Origin: an uncultured Flavobacteriales bacterium
GTDB taxonomy: Bacteria; Bacteroidota; Bacteroidia; Flavobacteriales; BACL11
DNA: 18,713 bases
NCBI GenBank assembly: GCA_950069165.1
Contig: CATMIT010000022.1
Span: 1-18,713, forward strand
Direction: 5' to 3'
Shown here: positions 1 through 8,566 of the stretch, piece by piece
How the letters are laid out: each line of letters opens with the position of its first letter
Position numbering within the stretch: position 1 is the first letter of the stretch
Translations under genes and position numbers: made by a program
Notes under the pieces: generated by a model
The model's input: the letters and a program-made list of their open reading frames with translations, nothing else
Told to the model about the DNA's origin: nothing
Database searches by the model: none

Positions 1-963
1 CTCAGCATACCAATATTCCAAACCAGTAGAATAATTTAATTCTCTAAACTCTTCTTTTGTGCCTCCTGGGGCATCCCAAAAAGATTGAAATACTCCACTT
101 ACTACCGACACATCCGGATCCATTCCTGCAACTCTTTCTCCATCAACATATTCTGGAGGTGTCGGTACCAACAATTTATTTACATCAAATTCTATACTCA
201 TTCTGTTATAGTCATCAAAATTGGTGCCAATGGAAGTTCCAAAACGCATATTAATTGGAATAAAATCTCTTACTGCTGTTTTTGTATAGGAGATTTTATT
301 TCCCAAATTGGAAATATTTAGCCCCATTGCCCAATCAAAATCTTTTTTTGCTATTCGAACTTCTTTCTGAAAATAAGAAGAAATATCGGCTGCTATGGAT
401 TGCCCCGCATGTGTTCCTAAACCTCCTTGAAGTGTTTGCCCTCCCGTAAGGTCAGAATAAATATATCTTGCAGAAATAGCAATAGAATAATGCTCGGAAA
501 GCTTTCGGGCATAAGCCCCAGAAATTGCTACCTCATTTGGTTTATACTGCCCAATAACATTACTGTTAATATCGGTAAAAGTAATATCTCCTAAGGAAAA
601 ATATCTAAGGGAAAAGCCAATAGTTTCATTATCGTTTCGTTTAATATAGCCAGAAAGATAAGAAAGTGAAATATCAGGAACTAATGACCTGAGCCATGGT
701 ACATAATTGATGGCAAAACCCATATCATCCTCTACAAAAGCATATTTTGCCGGATTCCAATGCATTGAATTTGCATCAGGAGTAGAGGCAACCCCAACAT
801 CTCCCATCCCACCACTTCTTGAATCAGGTCCTATTATAAGGAAAGGAACGGATGTGGTAATGGTATTAAGTTTAAGGGGGGCATCTATATTATCGCCTGA
901 CGATTGTGCATTAGTTTGCAAGCAAAATGCAAAGGTGATAACTATCAAAAAAATCTTTCTCAT
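1..963 (-). CDS. porV: T9SS outer membrane protein PorV (LptO), 3' end outside window
   Basis: Reading the minus strand from the ATG at 961-963 gives 321 open codons that run off the window start, so the C-terminus (probably about 60-80 residues, from memory of the family's usual length) is missing. The N-terminus MRKIFLIVITFAFCLQTNAQ is a signal peptide with a probable cut after NAQ. The mature part is rich in alternating polar/aromatic beta-strand sequence, typical of an FadL-like barrel, and contains PorV-like stretches: GPDSRSGGMGDVGVA, WNPAKYAF and, near the window edge, GLEYWY. In known systems PorV receives folded cargo from the SprA translocon and shuttles it to the PorU sortase. It follows porU on the same strand after a 61-nt spacer, the porU-porV order I recall from Flavobacterium johnsoniae. 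A -7-like box in that spacer suggests it can also be transcribed alone. Identification rests on motif recognition and synteny. Confidence 0.92.
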   Translation of the reverse strand, partial: MRKIFLIVITFAFCLQTNAQSSGDNIDAPLKLNTITTSVPFLIIGPDSRSGGMGDVGVASTPDANSMHWNPAKYAFVEDDMGFAINYVPWLRSLVPDISLSYLSGYIKRNDNETIGFSLRYFSLGDITFTDINSNVIGQYKPNEVAISGAYARKLSEHYSIAISARYIYSDLTGGQTLQGGLGTHAGQSIAADISSYFQKEVRIAKKDFDWAMGLNISNLGNKISYTKTAVRDFIPINMRFGTSIGTNFDDYNRMSIEFDVNKLLVPTPPEYVDGERVAGMDPDVSVVSGVFQSFWDAPGGTKEEFRELNYSTGLEYWYAE

Positions 964-985
964 TCTTAAATTTATTTTAGGTTGG

Positions 986-993
986 CAAATATA
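986..993 (-). promoter_or_regulatory. Predicted -7 box (TATATTTG) of porV
   Basis: On the minus strand this reads TATATTTG, a full match to the Bacteroidota -7 consensus TAnnTTTG. It lies in the 61-nt spacer between the porU stop and the porV ATG, with 22 nt between box and start codon. No clear TTG -33 element is visible. It would give porV a promoter independent of porU. Confidence 0.5.
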
Positions 994-1024
994 TATCTTT
1001 TTATTGAGGGCTATAACGCTTTTA

Positions 1025-4000
1025 TTATCTTAATATTATTAGTTTTTCGGCTTTAGATTGCAAAGTCCCATCTTCACTTTTAACATGGAAGCGATAAACA
1101 TAAATTCCGGCACCTAATTTCTCCCCAGAATTTGTTGTTCCATTCCAATTGATTGGTCCTATTCTATAGCCATCATCATAAATCTTATCCTTTATAGTAG
1201 CGACTATTCTGCCGGATAAATCAAAAATCTGTAACTCTATATCCAGAAGTTCTCCAGCTCTGTTGTGCTGAAAATAAAACTTTGTGTTGTCTTTAAAAGG
1301 ATTGGGATAATTAAACAAATCGGAAAGAGTAAACTCTTCAGCATCCGTTACATAAAAGTCGATTGTTTTCTCTGACGAATTATTAAAAACATCCCAAACT
1401 TTCAAGCGTAGGGTATGGTGGCCTTTTTCCAAATCGTAAAAAGGATAGGAAACAGATCCGCTTTTATAACTATCGGTATCGGCAGAATAATAATCGTTTA
1501 GCTCTATTGATTGGTTTGTTTGCTCATCTAATACTACTACTATATCATGTCCTATTCCATTGCCGACTGTATTTATGCCACTAAAATCATTTAGTAGTGC
1601 AAAAAGCAAAGGGTCTTCATTTGTCATTCCACCAGAAATAAATTGCTCGTTATTAATAAAAAGTTCAATTTCAGGCCCATCAAAATCAGCCGTAATATTG
1701 GTAGAAGTTCCTCCAATGGTAAAACTCTCATCATAGCCATTTGCATCTATTAAACTATCATTTGAAATGGCATAATAAGAAATTCTTCCGCTTCCAAAAT
1801 TATAGGCAATATCCTTAGGAACAACAAAAGAGAAACTAAAATTTCCATTTGTTACAGATGCTTTTCCTTTATATAGTATGTTGTTCTGACTTCTATACGG
1901 CATTGGCGTACTACTTTCTTGCCCCAAAGTTTTTAGTATCTCCTGTTTATCATAAACTGTTGGGAAAACAAAACCATTAAAATTGGCTGCTAATGTCCCA
2001 TTTTCATTTTCTATTTGCCCTGAAATTGTTACTTCCCCCAAAGCAGAAATTGTATCGGAAATTGCTGTTGTACTTACATTCAAATCTGGATAAGCCAAGC
2101 AAAGTGCAGGATCGCCCAAAAGCGTAAAGTTTCTATTGTTAAGTGCCGTTCCGCTATTTACTTTTGTTTGCCGAAATAAATCGCCTAATCTTGGTAATTC
2201 TCCATTTTCTTTTTCAAAAAGCACTTTTATAAATTGTTTGTTAAGAAAATAATTAGGACTGGCATAAACCAATCGTGTGGTGGAAAGTAGGGCAATGGCA
2301 CCTCCATTTTTATTGAGAAAAGCATATTCTCCTGCAGAAGTTCTATCTGGGTCATCAAAACGAGAAAACTCGCAAGTTGCTGTAACAAATAAAGGTAAAT
2401 TATTTTCATTTTCCCATTTGTTGATTTGCCCAACTTCCAAAATTCTCTCTTTTGTCCAGCCCAATTCCCCTCCGTGCCCAGAATAATTGATAAGTAAACT
2501 CCCTTTTTCTACACTTTCTGTGATGGCTTTTTGTGCATCTGGCGATCTTGGTCCGCCAGGGGTTGATTCTTGACTAAAAGCATCTAAATAGATTTTTTTA
2601 ATGTTGATATTTTTGTAATTGTCATCAATTATATTTGCCAAGCTATCGGCTTGCCACATGTGCGTATTGCCATCATCTTTATCCCCATCATCTGCAATAA
2701 AAGTGACTTTGTTTCGCCAATCTCCAAAAGCCATTTTTCCATTGTAATTTTTCACCTTATCTACCATATCATTGGCCTCTGTTAGGGTTTGGACTGGAAA
2801 TCTTCCAATTCCAATATCTACTAAGTCGTTTGTAAAATTACCTTCCGAATCATCCAAAAGTCCAAAATAATCATCCGTTACATAGCTTTGCGTTGGAGAA
2901 ACAGAATTGTTGGATTGAAAAGAGGGAATAAAATTGGTATTGTTTGTTATTCTATTTAAAGGATCGTAAGATGCATCACCAAATAAAAGAAGGTATTTGA
3001 GTTTGCTTGCAGGTTTTTTGTAGAACATCCTCATAAAATCGCGAATGGCGGTAATATCTTGTGCCCCAGAAGAAAATTCATTGTAAATTTCCTCAGGGGT
3101 AACTACAATAGTTTTTATCCCATCTTTTTGCTCATGGTATTGGGCTAAATCATTAGCTGCTGACAGAAAATTTGGATGTGAAACAATTACAAACTCCACA
3201 TCAACCTCAGAGCCGTGCAAATTCTGGTTGTTAATTTTACCAATTAACTCAGGAGAATAATAGGAGTTTCCATTAAAAGCAATATATTCTTTTAAGGAAT
3301 CGGCAGATGCAATAAAACTCATTTGATTGGAAGAAAATGAAGAAACTCTCTCCTTTACATTAATTGAATTCGAAACATCCCAAACCAAAATATTGGAAGT
3401 AGCATTACTTATTATATATTTAGCATTTGTGCTGTCAGCTACCGACTGATTATCTCTAAAAAGAATCTGATTTCCGTTCATTTTTAGTTGCCTTCTAGCA
3501 TTTAGCTCTATATAGTTTAGCCAGCCCACTGATGTGTTTTGGGAAGGATTATAAGAAACTGCAAGGTTTATATTAGAAGAACTCGAATTAAAAGTGGTGA
3601 AATTAGAAGAAAGTTTAGCGTAATCTGCCGTATAGTAAGGATCAACTTGTGCTACCGAAATAGATTGAATATTAGTAGAATTTGCTTTCACTGAAAAAGA
3701 AGAAGCCGAAAAAGAACGAGCCGCAACTGCTGTTTTAATATAAACCGAACTATTTTGCACTAAATTTGGAAAACTGAAACTAAAATTATAAGAATTAGTC
3801 AAATCGAATTTTTCTCCATACCACTGAGCCCCAGACTTTATAAAATTTTCCAAATCCTGCTCATGAAAAACATAATCATCAAATTCAGTTACACTTACAT
3901 CAAAGTTTTGGGTATTTGTGCTTGCAATTCTTTTCCCTCCACTTCCCAAGTCGGTAGTAATAAAATAATAAGTTTTTCGGCTAAATATATTCTTCTGATG

Positions 4001-4387
4001 ATGGTATCGCCCATCTGTTTCATTGTAGTTCCATCTGTCAGGCGATTGCCCATAAAAAAGAATGTAGTCTCCACTTTCAAAAATGCCATTGCTATTATTG
4101 TCAACCACTTTTATTGCATTCTCTTGGAGTCCATCATGCCTAAAATCACTGTTTAATTTGGGCAACATTCCGCCTCCATTACCAAAAATACGAATTTTAC
4201 CACAAGGTAAATTGCTAGTGTTTATGCCCAAATCAGATAAATTTGTGTGGGTAATCTTGTAAACTCCATCTTGCTGCACCGCTACTTTGTACCAATTTCC
4301 ACTAACTAAAACAGAATTGGTATTTTCTTCTGATTTACTAGATATAGAAAAACAAAAAAGAAGTGTGAATAAAAGAAGTTTTTTCAT
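1025..4387 (-). CDS. porU: T9SS C-terminal signal peptidase/sortase PorU (C25 family)
   Basis: This 1120-residue protein begins with a signal peptide (residues 1 to about 18) directly after the first Met; the next Met is far inside, so this start is secure. A long N-terminal beta-rich region is followed by a gingipain-type C25 peptidase domain at about 398-765. Within it, His638 in NYSGHGGELGW and Cys672 in TATCEFSRF form the expected catalytic dyad, 34 residues apart, and the domain ends with LGDPAL. The last ~100 residues (from NYPNPF at 1026, through DLSGRIV and GAGIYVYRF) are a T9SS type A C-terminal domain. In Porphyromonas gingivalis PorU is a surface enzyme that removes the C-terminal signal from cargo and attaches the cargo to A-LPS, and it keeps its own CTD. 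It is divergent from the PorP/SprF and gldJ genes and followed by porV, its known membrane partner. Function is inferred from the intact dyad and the context. Confidence 0.94.
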   Translation of the reverse strand: MKKLLLFTLLFCFSISSKSEENTNSVLVSGNWYKVAVQQDGVYKITHTNLSDLGINTSNLPCGKIRIFGNGGGMLPKLNSDFRHDGLQENAIKVVDNNSNGIFESGDYILFYGQSPDRWNYNETDGRYHHQKNIFSRKTYYFITTDLGSGGKRIASTNTQNFDVSVTEFDDYVFHEQDLENFIKSGAQWYGEKFDLTNSYNFSFSFPNLVQNSSVYIKTAVAARSFSASSFSVKANSTNIQSISVAQVDPYYTADYAKLSSNFTTFNSSSSNINLAVSYNPSQNTSVGWLNYIELNARRQLKMNGNQILFRDNQSVADSTNAKYIISNATSNILVWDVSNSINVKERVSSFSSNQMSFIASADSLKEYIAFNGNSYYSPELIGKINNQNLHGSEVDVEFVIVSHPNFLSAANDLAQYHEQKDGIKTIVVTPEEIYNEFSSGAQDITAIRDFMRMFYKKPASKLKYLLLFGDASYDPLNRITNNTNFIPSFQSNNSVSPTQSYVTDDYFGLLDDSEGNFTNDLVDIGIGRFPVQTLTEANDMVDKVKNYNGKMAFGDWRNKVTFIADDGDKDDGNTHMWQADSLANIIDDNYKNINIKKIYLDAFSQESTPGGPRSPDAQKAITESVEKGSLLINYSGHGGELGWTKERILEVGQINKWENENNLPLFVTATCEFSRFDDPDRTSAGEYAFLNKNGGAIALLSTTRLVYASPNYFLNKQFIKVLFEKENGELPRLGDLFRQTKVNSGTALNNRNFTLLGDPALCLAYPDLNVSTTAISDTISALGEVTISGQIENENGTLAANFNGFVFPTVYDKQEILKTLGQESSTPMPYRSQNNILYKGKASVTNGNFSFSFVVPKDIAYNFGSGRISYYAISNDSLIDANGYDESFTIGGTSTNITADFDGPEIELFINNEQFISGGMTNEDPLLFALLNDFSGINTVGNGIGHDIVVVLDEQTNQSIELNDYYSADTDSYKSGSVSYPFYDLEKGHHTLRLKVWDVFNNSSEKTIDFYVTDAEEFTLSDLFNYPNPFKDNTKFYFQHNRAGELLDIELQIFDLSGRIVATIKDKIYDDGYRIGPINWNGTTNSGEKLGAGIYVYRFHVKSEDGTLQSKAEKLIILR

Positions 4388-4392
4388 GATGG

Positions 4393-4400
4393 CAAAGTTA
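4393..4400 (-). promoter_or_regulatory. Predicted -7 box (TAACTTTG) of porU, 5 nt from the start codon
   Basis: The minus strand reads TAACTTTG followed by CCATC and the porU ATG. It is a full TAnnTTTG match, the only one in the upstream region, but only 5 nt separate it from the start codon. Since transcription normally starts a few bases past this element, the mRNA would be leaderless or nearly so. No clear -33 TTG is seen, so the match may be fortuitous. Confidence 0.4.
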
Positions 4401-4516
4401 GTATTAAATAAAATCTATTTGTAATTTTTCTAAAATAACTAACTTATTAACGAGTATTTGTTCTTATTTATTACATCAATTTTTTAGTGTTTAAATACGA
4501 TAACAAATAAAATTTA

Positions 4517-4524
4517 TATCTTTG
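4517..4524 (+). promoter_or_regulatory. Predicted -7 box (TATCTTTG) of the PorP/SprF-gldJ unit
   Basis: TATCTTTG matches TAnnTTTG completely and lies 41 nt before the ATG at 4566. A predicted start of transcription near 4530 leaves an A-rich leader of about 35 nt. There is no obvious TTG at the -33 distance. gldJ has no box of its own, so this promoter probably serves both genes. Confidence 0.55.
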
Positions 4525-4565
4525 TAAAATTGAAATTTGGAACGATTGAATAAAAACAAAGGAAA

Positions 4566-5555
4566 ATGATGAAAGAAATTATGAAAATATTAGCTGTATT
4601 CAGCTTTTTATTGGTATTCTCAACTACTGCAAATGCACAAGATCCTGCATTTAGTCAATTTTATGCAAACCCGCTTTATTTAAATCCAGCTTTTGCAGGT
4701 GCTTTCAATGGTGGTTGCCCACAAACAACTTTAAATTACAGAGACCAATGGCCAGGAATTGGAAGGACTTATGTTACTACTGCTGCATCATACGATCAGC
4801 ATTTCAATTCATTAGGTGGAGGTATTGGCATCTTAGTTATGAACGATCGTAGCGGTGATGGAAATATTATGACTAATGCGGTTTCTTTAATGTATTCATA
4901 TCATTTAGAAGTAAATAGAAAATTTTCTGTAAAAGCCGGATTTGAAGCTTCATATAGAATGCTTAATCTAGATTGGTCAGAATTGACTTTTGGAGATATG
5001 ATTGATCCAAAATATGGTTTTATTTACCCAACTCAAGAGGATATTGTAAATAATCCTAATAAGGTTTCTTATCCAGATTTCTCTGCTGGCTTTATCGGTT
5101 ATTCTGAGAATTTATTCTTTGGTTTTGCGGCCCATCACCTTACCCAACCCAACCAGGGTTTTATAAGTGAAAGCCAGTTGCCAACAAAACTTACAGCTCA
5201 TATTGGGGCAAACATTCCACTTAGCAGATACCGTAATTCAGTAACCACTATTTCTCCTAATTTCCTATACCAAAAACAACAAGATTTTCAACAATTTAAT
5301 TATGGAGTATATGTAAACAGAGGACCTATTGTTGGGGGGCTTTGGGCAAGACACAGTGTAAAGAATGTAGATTCTTTCATCTTGATGGTTGGACTTATCC
5401 AAGATGCTTTCAAATTTGGTTACAGTTATGACATCACTTTAAGCAATTTAAAAAATAGTAATACATTGGGTGCACATGAGTTATCATTTACTTTATTTAT
5501 GCCTTGTAGGAGTAGAAGTAAATCCTTTAACACAATAAGTTGCCCATCCTTTTAG
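4566..5555 (+). CDS. PorP/SprF family T9SS outer membrane protein
   Basis: The 329-residue protein has a signal peptide ending ANAQ at about residue 25, followed at once by the family's hallmark N-terminus DPAFSQFYANPLYLNPAFAGA. The rest alternates short turns and aromatic-rich beta strands (RDQWPGI, FAAHHLTQPN, GGLWARHSVKNVD), as expected of an outer-membrane barrel, and length is normal for the family. Three in-frame ATGs (residues 1, 2 and 6) make the exact start uncertain by a few codons. P. gingivalis PorP belongs to the secretion core, while SprF-type paralogues assist export or surface attachment of particular adhesins, often next to the cargo gene. Here there is no large cargo gene; it sits 31 nt upstream of gldJ and opposite porU. 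I leave the symbol blank because paralogues are common and the core copy may be elsewhere. Confidence 0.9.
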   Translation: MMKEIMKILAVFSFLLVFSTTANAQDPAFSQFYANPLYLNPAFAGAFNGGCPQTTLNYRDQWPGIGRTYVTTAASYDQHFNSLGGGIGILVMNDRSGDGNIMTNAVSLMYSYHLEVNRKFSVKAGFEASYRMLNLDWSELTFGDMIDPKYGFIYPTQEDIVNNPNKVSYPDFSAGFIGYSENLFFGFAAHHLTQPNQGFISESQLPTKLTAHIGANIPLSRYRNSVTTISPNFLYQKQQDFQQFNYGVYVNRGPIVGGLWARHSVKNVDSFILMVGLIQDAFKFGYSYDITLSNLKNSNTLGAHELSFTLFMPCRSRSKSFNTISCPSF

Positions 5556-5586
5556 TTATTAATATCATCTTAAAAAAACAAATACA

Positions 5587-7221
5587 ATGATGAAATCAAG
5601 CAATATAATATTAGCAGTAAGTTGTCTGTTTATTCTAGGATCATGTTCTAGTACTAGTAACAGATCTTCAAACTCAAAAAATTCGTCTACTACCGGTTGG
5701 GATTACAACAACTCCAAAAATGGTGGTTTTGAAACCAATTCAAAATATAAGGAACAAGCAACTGGCCCTGGACTTATGTTTGTGGAAGGCGGATCATTTA
5801 CAATGGGAAGAACCCAGCAAGATGTTTTTTCCGATTGGAACAATGTACCTAAAACTGTAACTGTATCTTCCTTTTATTTGGATGAAACAGAAGTAAGAAA
5901 TGTAGACTATTTAGAATACCTGTATTGGATTAATAGAGTCTATGGACAAAGCTACCCAGAAGTGTATAAAAAAGCATTACCTGATACTTTAGTTTGGAGA
6001 GATAAATTAGGATATAACGAGCCTTTTGTAGAGTCCTATTTACGACATCCTGCTTACAGAAATTATCCAGTTGTAGGTGTTAGCTGGTCACAAGCAAATG
6101 ATTTTTGTGTTTGGAGAACCGACAGGGTAAATGAAAGAATCTTGATTGATGAAGGTATCCTAAAAGAAGATAATGAGCAAATTGATGAAAACTCCTTTAA
6201 TACAGATGCTTACCTTTCAGGACAATATGAGGGAATTGTAAAAAGAAACTTGAAAAACCTTAACCCATCACTTGGAGAAGAAACAAGATTAGTAAGAATG
6301 GAGGATGGTATTTTATTGCCAAGATATCGGCTACCAACGGAAGCGGAATGGGAATTTGCTGCACTAGGATATGTAGGCAATACCAATATGGAAAACACAG
6401 ATGAGAGAAAGTTATATCCTTGGAATGGCCCATCTGTAAGAAATGGAGACAAAAAAAATCAAGGTGAAATAATGGCAAACTTCAAAAAAGGAAGAGGAGA
6501 TAATATGGGTGTTGCTGGAAACCTGAACGATAATGCAGATATTACTGCTCCTGTTCGATCTTATTGGCCAAATGATTATGGCTTGTATAATATGGCAGGA
6601 AATGTATCTGAGTGGGTAATGGATGTTTACCGACCAGTAATTGAGCAAACCACAACAACCGACCACCGCCCTTTCAGAGGTAGTGTATTCAAAACCCAAA
6701 AAAGAGATGAGGATGGATTTATTGAAGAAAAAGATAGTTTAGGAAGAATCACTATGGTTGATGTAAATGTAGAAGATAATGTGTACAGAAGAAATTATAA
6801 AAAGTCGGATAACATCAATTATAATGATGGAGATATAGAATCTCAAATGGGAATTGATTGGAACAATTTCTTAAACGAACAATCTGAAGTAGATACTGCA
6901 AGTGTTAGAATTGATAAGTGGAATCAAGATGCTAAAAAGTACAAAGACAATAGAACAGGAAACAGCAGCGAAATGTACGATTACGGAAACACTACATTAA
7001 TTACTGATAGGACTAGAGTTTACAAAGGCGGTTCTTGGAAAGATAGAGCGTATTGGTTAGTTCCAGGAACAAGAAGATTCTTAGACCAGGACCAATCAAC
7101 AGATGCTATTGGTTTTAGATGTGCTATGGACAGAATGGGAGCTCCATCAAGTGATTTGAGGGAAAACCAGAGAAGAGGAACAGATTATGGCCAAAAGAAA
7201 ATGGGAAGTAATAGAAGGTAA
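5587..7221 (+). CDS. gldJ: Gliding motility / T9SS lipoprotein GldJ
   Basis: The 544-residue product starts with a lipoprotein signal whose lipobox LGSC places the lipidated cysteine at residue 20, followed by a Ser/Asn-rich linker. A formylglycine-generating-enzyme-like (SUMF1) fold follows: MFVEGGSFTMG at 64-74, DETEVRN at 99-105, HPAYRNYPVVGVSW at 154-167, RLPTEAEWEFAA at 248-259, MAGNVSEWVMD at 336-346, and KGGSW at 480-484 to GFRCAMDR at 509-516. The fold is split by a polar insert at about 352-476. The catalytic cysteines of true FGE enzymes, which lie just after GGSW, are absent (KDRAYWL), so a structural role is expected. In F. johnsoniae GldJ is essential for gliding and T9SS function and stabilises GldK. 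The GPGLMFVEGG and LPDTLVWRDKLGYNE stretches match GldJ rather than GldK as I remember them. It follows the PorP/SprF gene by 31 nt and ends at a strong terminator. Confidence 0.9.
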   Translation: MMKSSNIILAVSCLFILGSCSSTSNRSSNSKNSSTTGWDYNNSKNGGFETNSKYKEQATGPGLMFVEGGSFTMGRTQQDVFSDWNNVPKTVTVSSFYLDETEVRNVDYLEYLYWINRVYGQSYPEVYKKALPDTLVWRDKLGYNEPFVESYLRHPAYRNYPVVGVSWSQANDFCVWRTDRVNERILIDEGILKEDNEQIDENSFNTDAYLSGQYEGIVKRNLKNLNPSLGEETRLVRMEDGILLPRYRLPTEAEWEFAALGYVGNTNMENTDERKLYPWNGPSVRNGDKKNQGEIMANFKKGRGDNMGVAGNLNDNADITAPVRSYWPNDYGLYNMAGNVSEWVMDVYRPVIEQTTTTDHRPFRGSVFKTQKRDEDGFIEEKDSLGRITMVDVNVEDNVYRRNYKKSDNINYNDGDIESQMGIDWNNFLNEQSEVDTASVRIDKWNQDAKKYKDNRTGNSSEMYDYGNTTLITDRTRVYKGGSWKDRAYWLVPGTRRFLDQDQSTDAIGFRCAMDRMGAPSSDLRENQRRGTDYGQKKMGSNRR

Positions 7222-7258
7222 AACAGATTTTAGTATTAAGATAATAGACAATTAGATT

Positions 7259-7287
7259 AAAAGCCGAGCAATTGCTCGGCTTTTTTT
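7259..7287 (+). terminator. Intrinsic terminator after gldJ
   Basis: A perfect inverted repeat, AAAAGCCGAGC / GCTCGGCTTTT, forms an 11-bp stem around an AATT tetraloop, and a run of seven T (7281-7287) follows. It starts 37 nt after the gldJ stop and ends the PorP/SprF-gldJ unit. It is the only strong intrinsic terminator I see in the window. Confidence 0.92.
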
Positions 7288-7294
7288 ATCTTTA
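7287..7294 (+). promoter_or_regulatory. Possible -7 box (TATCTTTA) of murF
   Basis: TATCTTTA differs from TAnnTTTG only at the last base and lies 15 nt before the murF ATG. Its first base is the last T of the gldJ terminator tract, so the terminator and this promoter are packed together. murF needs its own promoter if the terminator is efficient, which supports the call; the mismatch weakens it. Confidence 0.3.
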
Positions 7295-7309
7295 CAATTT
7301 CAAATAAAA

Positions 7310-8566
7310 ATGCAAATTCAAAAATTATATACTCTCTTTCAGAAACATCCCGAAATCTGTACAGATACAAGAAAAATTGTAAACGGAAGTATCTTCTTTG
7401 CTTTAAAAGGAGAAAATTTTAATGGAAATATCTTTGCCGAAAAAGCAATAGCTGATGGATGTGCTTTTGCAATAATTAACGAAAAGCAATTTGCTATAAA
7501 TGATAAATTTATTCTGGTAGAGGATGTTTTACAATGCCTACAAGAACTTGCTAAATACCATAGAGAACAACTAATAATTCCAGTAATAGCGATAACCGGC
7601 ACAAACGGAAAAACAACATCAAAAGAGTTGATTAGTGCAGTATTAAGTAAAGAACTAAATGTAGCTGCAACTAAGGGAAATTTAAACAATCATATTGGTG
7701 TTCCTTTAACATTGCTCAGTATAAAACAAGAGGATGAAATAGCCATTATTGAAATGGGGGCAAATCATGAAGGAGAGATTGCTTTTCTGTGCGATATTGC
7801 ACAACCAAATTTTGGAGTAATCACCAATATAGGAAAAGCACATCTGGAGGGTTTTGGTAGTTTTGAAGGTGCGATAAAAGCAAAATCAGAATTGTATAAT
7901 TATATCCAAAAAAATGTCGGTACATTATTTGTAAATAGTGAAGCGGAACTACTTTTAGAATTAGCAAATAATATTAGTAAAACTACTTATGGGAAAAATG
8001 GAGATTGTAAAGGTGATATCTCCGAAAACACTCCTTTTATTAGTATGATATTTCAGGATAAAGAAATTCGAAGCAAACTCATTGGCGACTATCAGTTTTA
8101 CAACATTATGCTTGCTGTTTGTATTGGGAAACACTTTGGAGTTAGCATAAATAATATTAAACCAGCCATTGAAAATTATACCCCAACTAATAATCGTTCT
8201 CAGATTATAAAGACTAAAAATAACACTTTGATTTTGGATGCCTACAATGCAAATCCTTCAAGTATGAGTGCAATGTTATATTCTTTTTCAAAGCAAAATT
8301 ACCAGAACAAACTTTGTATTTTGGGTGATATGCTCGAAATGGGAAAATCCTCTTTAGAAGAACATCAAGCAATTATCAATTTGGCTGAGGAACTAAAATT
8401 AGAATGCATTTTTATTGGTAAAGAATTTTCTAATGTTAATACAACTTCCTACAATAGGATAGATGATTTTACCGAATTCTTAAATGAAAATCCTATTAAT
8501 AATAAAACGATTCTTTTAAAAGGTTCTAGAGGAATTGCACTTGAAAAGTTGGTTGACTTACTTTAA
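7310..8566 (+). CDS. murF: UDP-N-acetylmuramoyl-tripeptide--D-alanyl-D-alanine ligase (MurF)
   Basis: This 418-residue Mur ligase joins D-Ala-D-Ala to UDP-MurNAc-tripeptide in the cytoplasm, using ATP. Visible motifs include the early DTRKIVNGSIFFALKGENFNG substrate-binding region at about 19-39, the P-loop ITGTNGKTTSKE at 95-106, GNLNNHIGVPLTLL, the EMGANHEGEI metal/ATP-site motif, NIGKAHLEGFGS, and the MurF-typical DAYNANPSSM with LGDMLEMG in the C-terminal domain. Length is slightly short of the 430-450 usual for the family but all three domains are represented. Synteny after gldJ also occurs in flavobacteria as I recall it. The stop codon overlaps, by 4 bp, the stop codon of the convergent Wzz-type gene, with no terminator between them. 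Confidence 0.96.
   Translation: MQIQKLYTLFQKHPEICTDTRKIVNGSIFFALKGENFNGNIFAEKAIADGCAFAIINEKQFAINDKFILVEDVLQCLQELAKYHREQLIIPVIAITGTNGKTTSKELISAVLSKELNVAATKGNLNNHIGVPLTLLSIKQEDEIAIIEMGANHEGEIAFLCDIAQPNFGVITNIGKAHLEGFGSFEGAIKAKSELYNYIQKNVGTLFVNSEAELLLELANNISKTTYGKNGDCKGDISENTPFISMIFQDKEIRSKLIGDYQFYNIMLAVCIGKHFGVSINNIKPAIENYTPTNNRSQIIKTKNNTLILDAYNANPSSMSAMLYSFSKQNYQNKLCILGDMLEMGKSSLEEHQAIINLAEELKLECIFIGKEFSNVNTTSYNRIDDFTEFLNENPINNKTILLKGSRGIALEKLVDLL

Larger units (their letters stand above)
4388..4565. other. Divergent intergenic region porU / PorP-SprF gene
   Basis: This 178-bp AT-rich spacer is the longest non-coding stretch in the window. It holds one predicted -7 box for each direction, about 116 bp apart (4393-4400 minus, 4517-4524 plus). 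I see no hairpin terminator, no small open frame with a convincing start and no clear operator between them. Confidence 0.8.

Noticed and set aside
707..1033. 108-codon plus-strand frame opposite the start of porV
   Set aside because: It reads antisense through the porV signal peptide and promoter; the porV frame is supported by signal peptide and family motifs.
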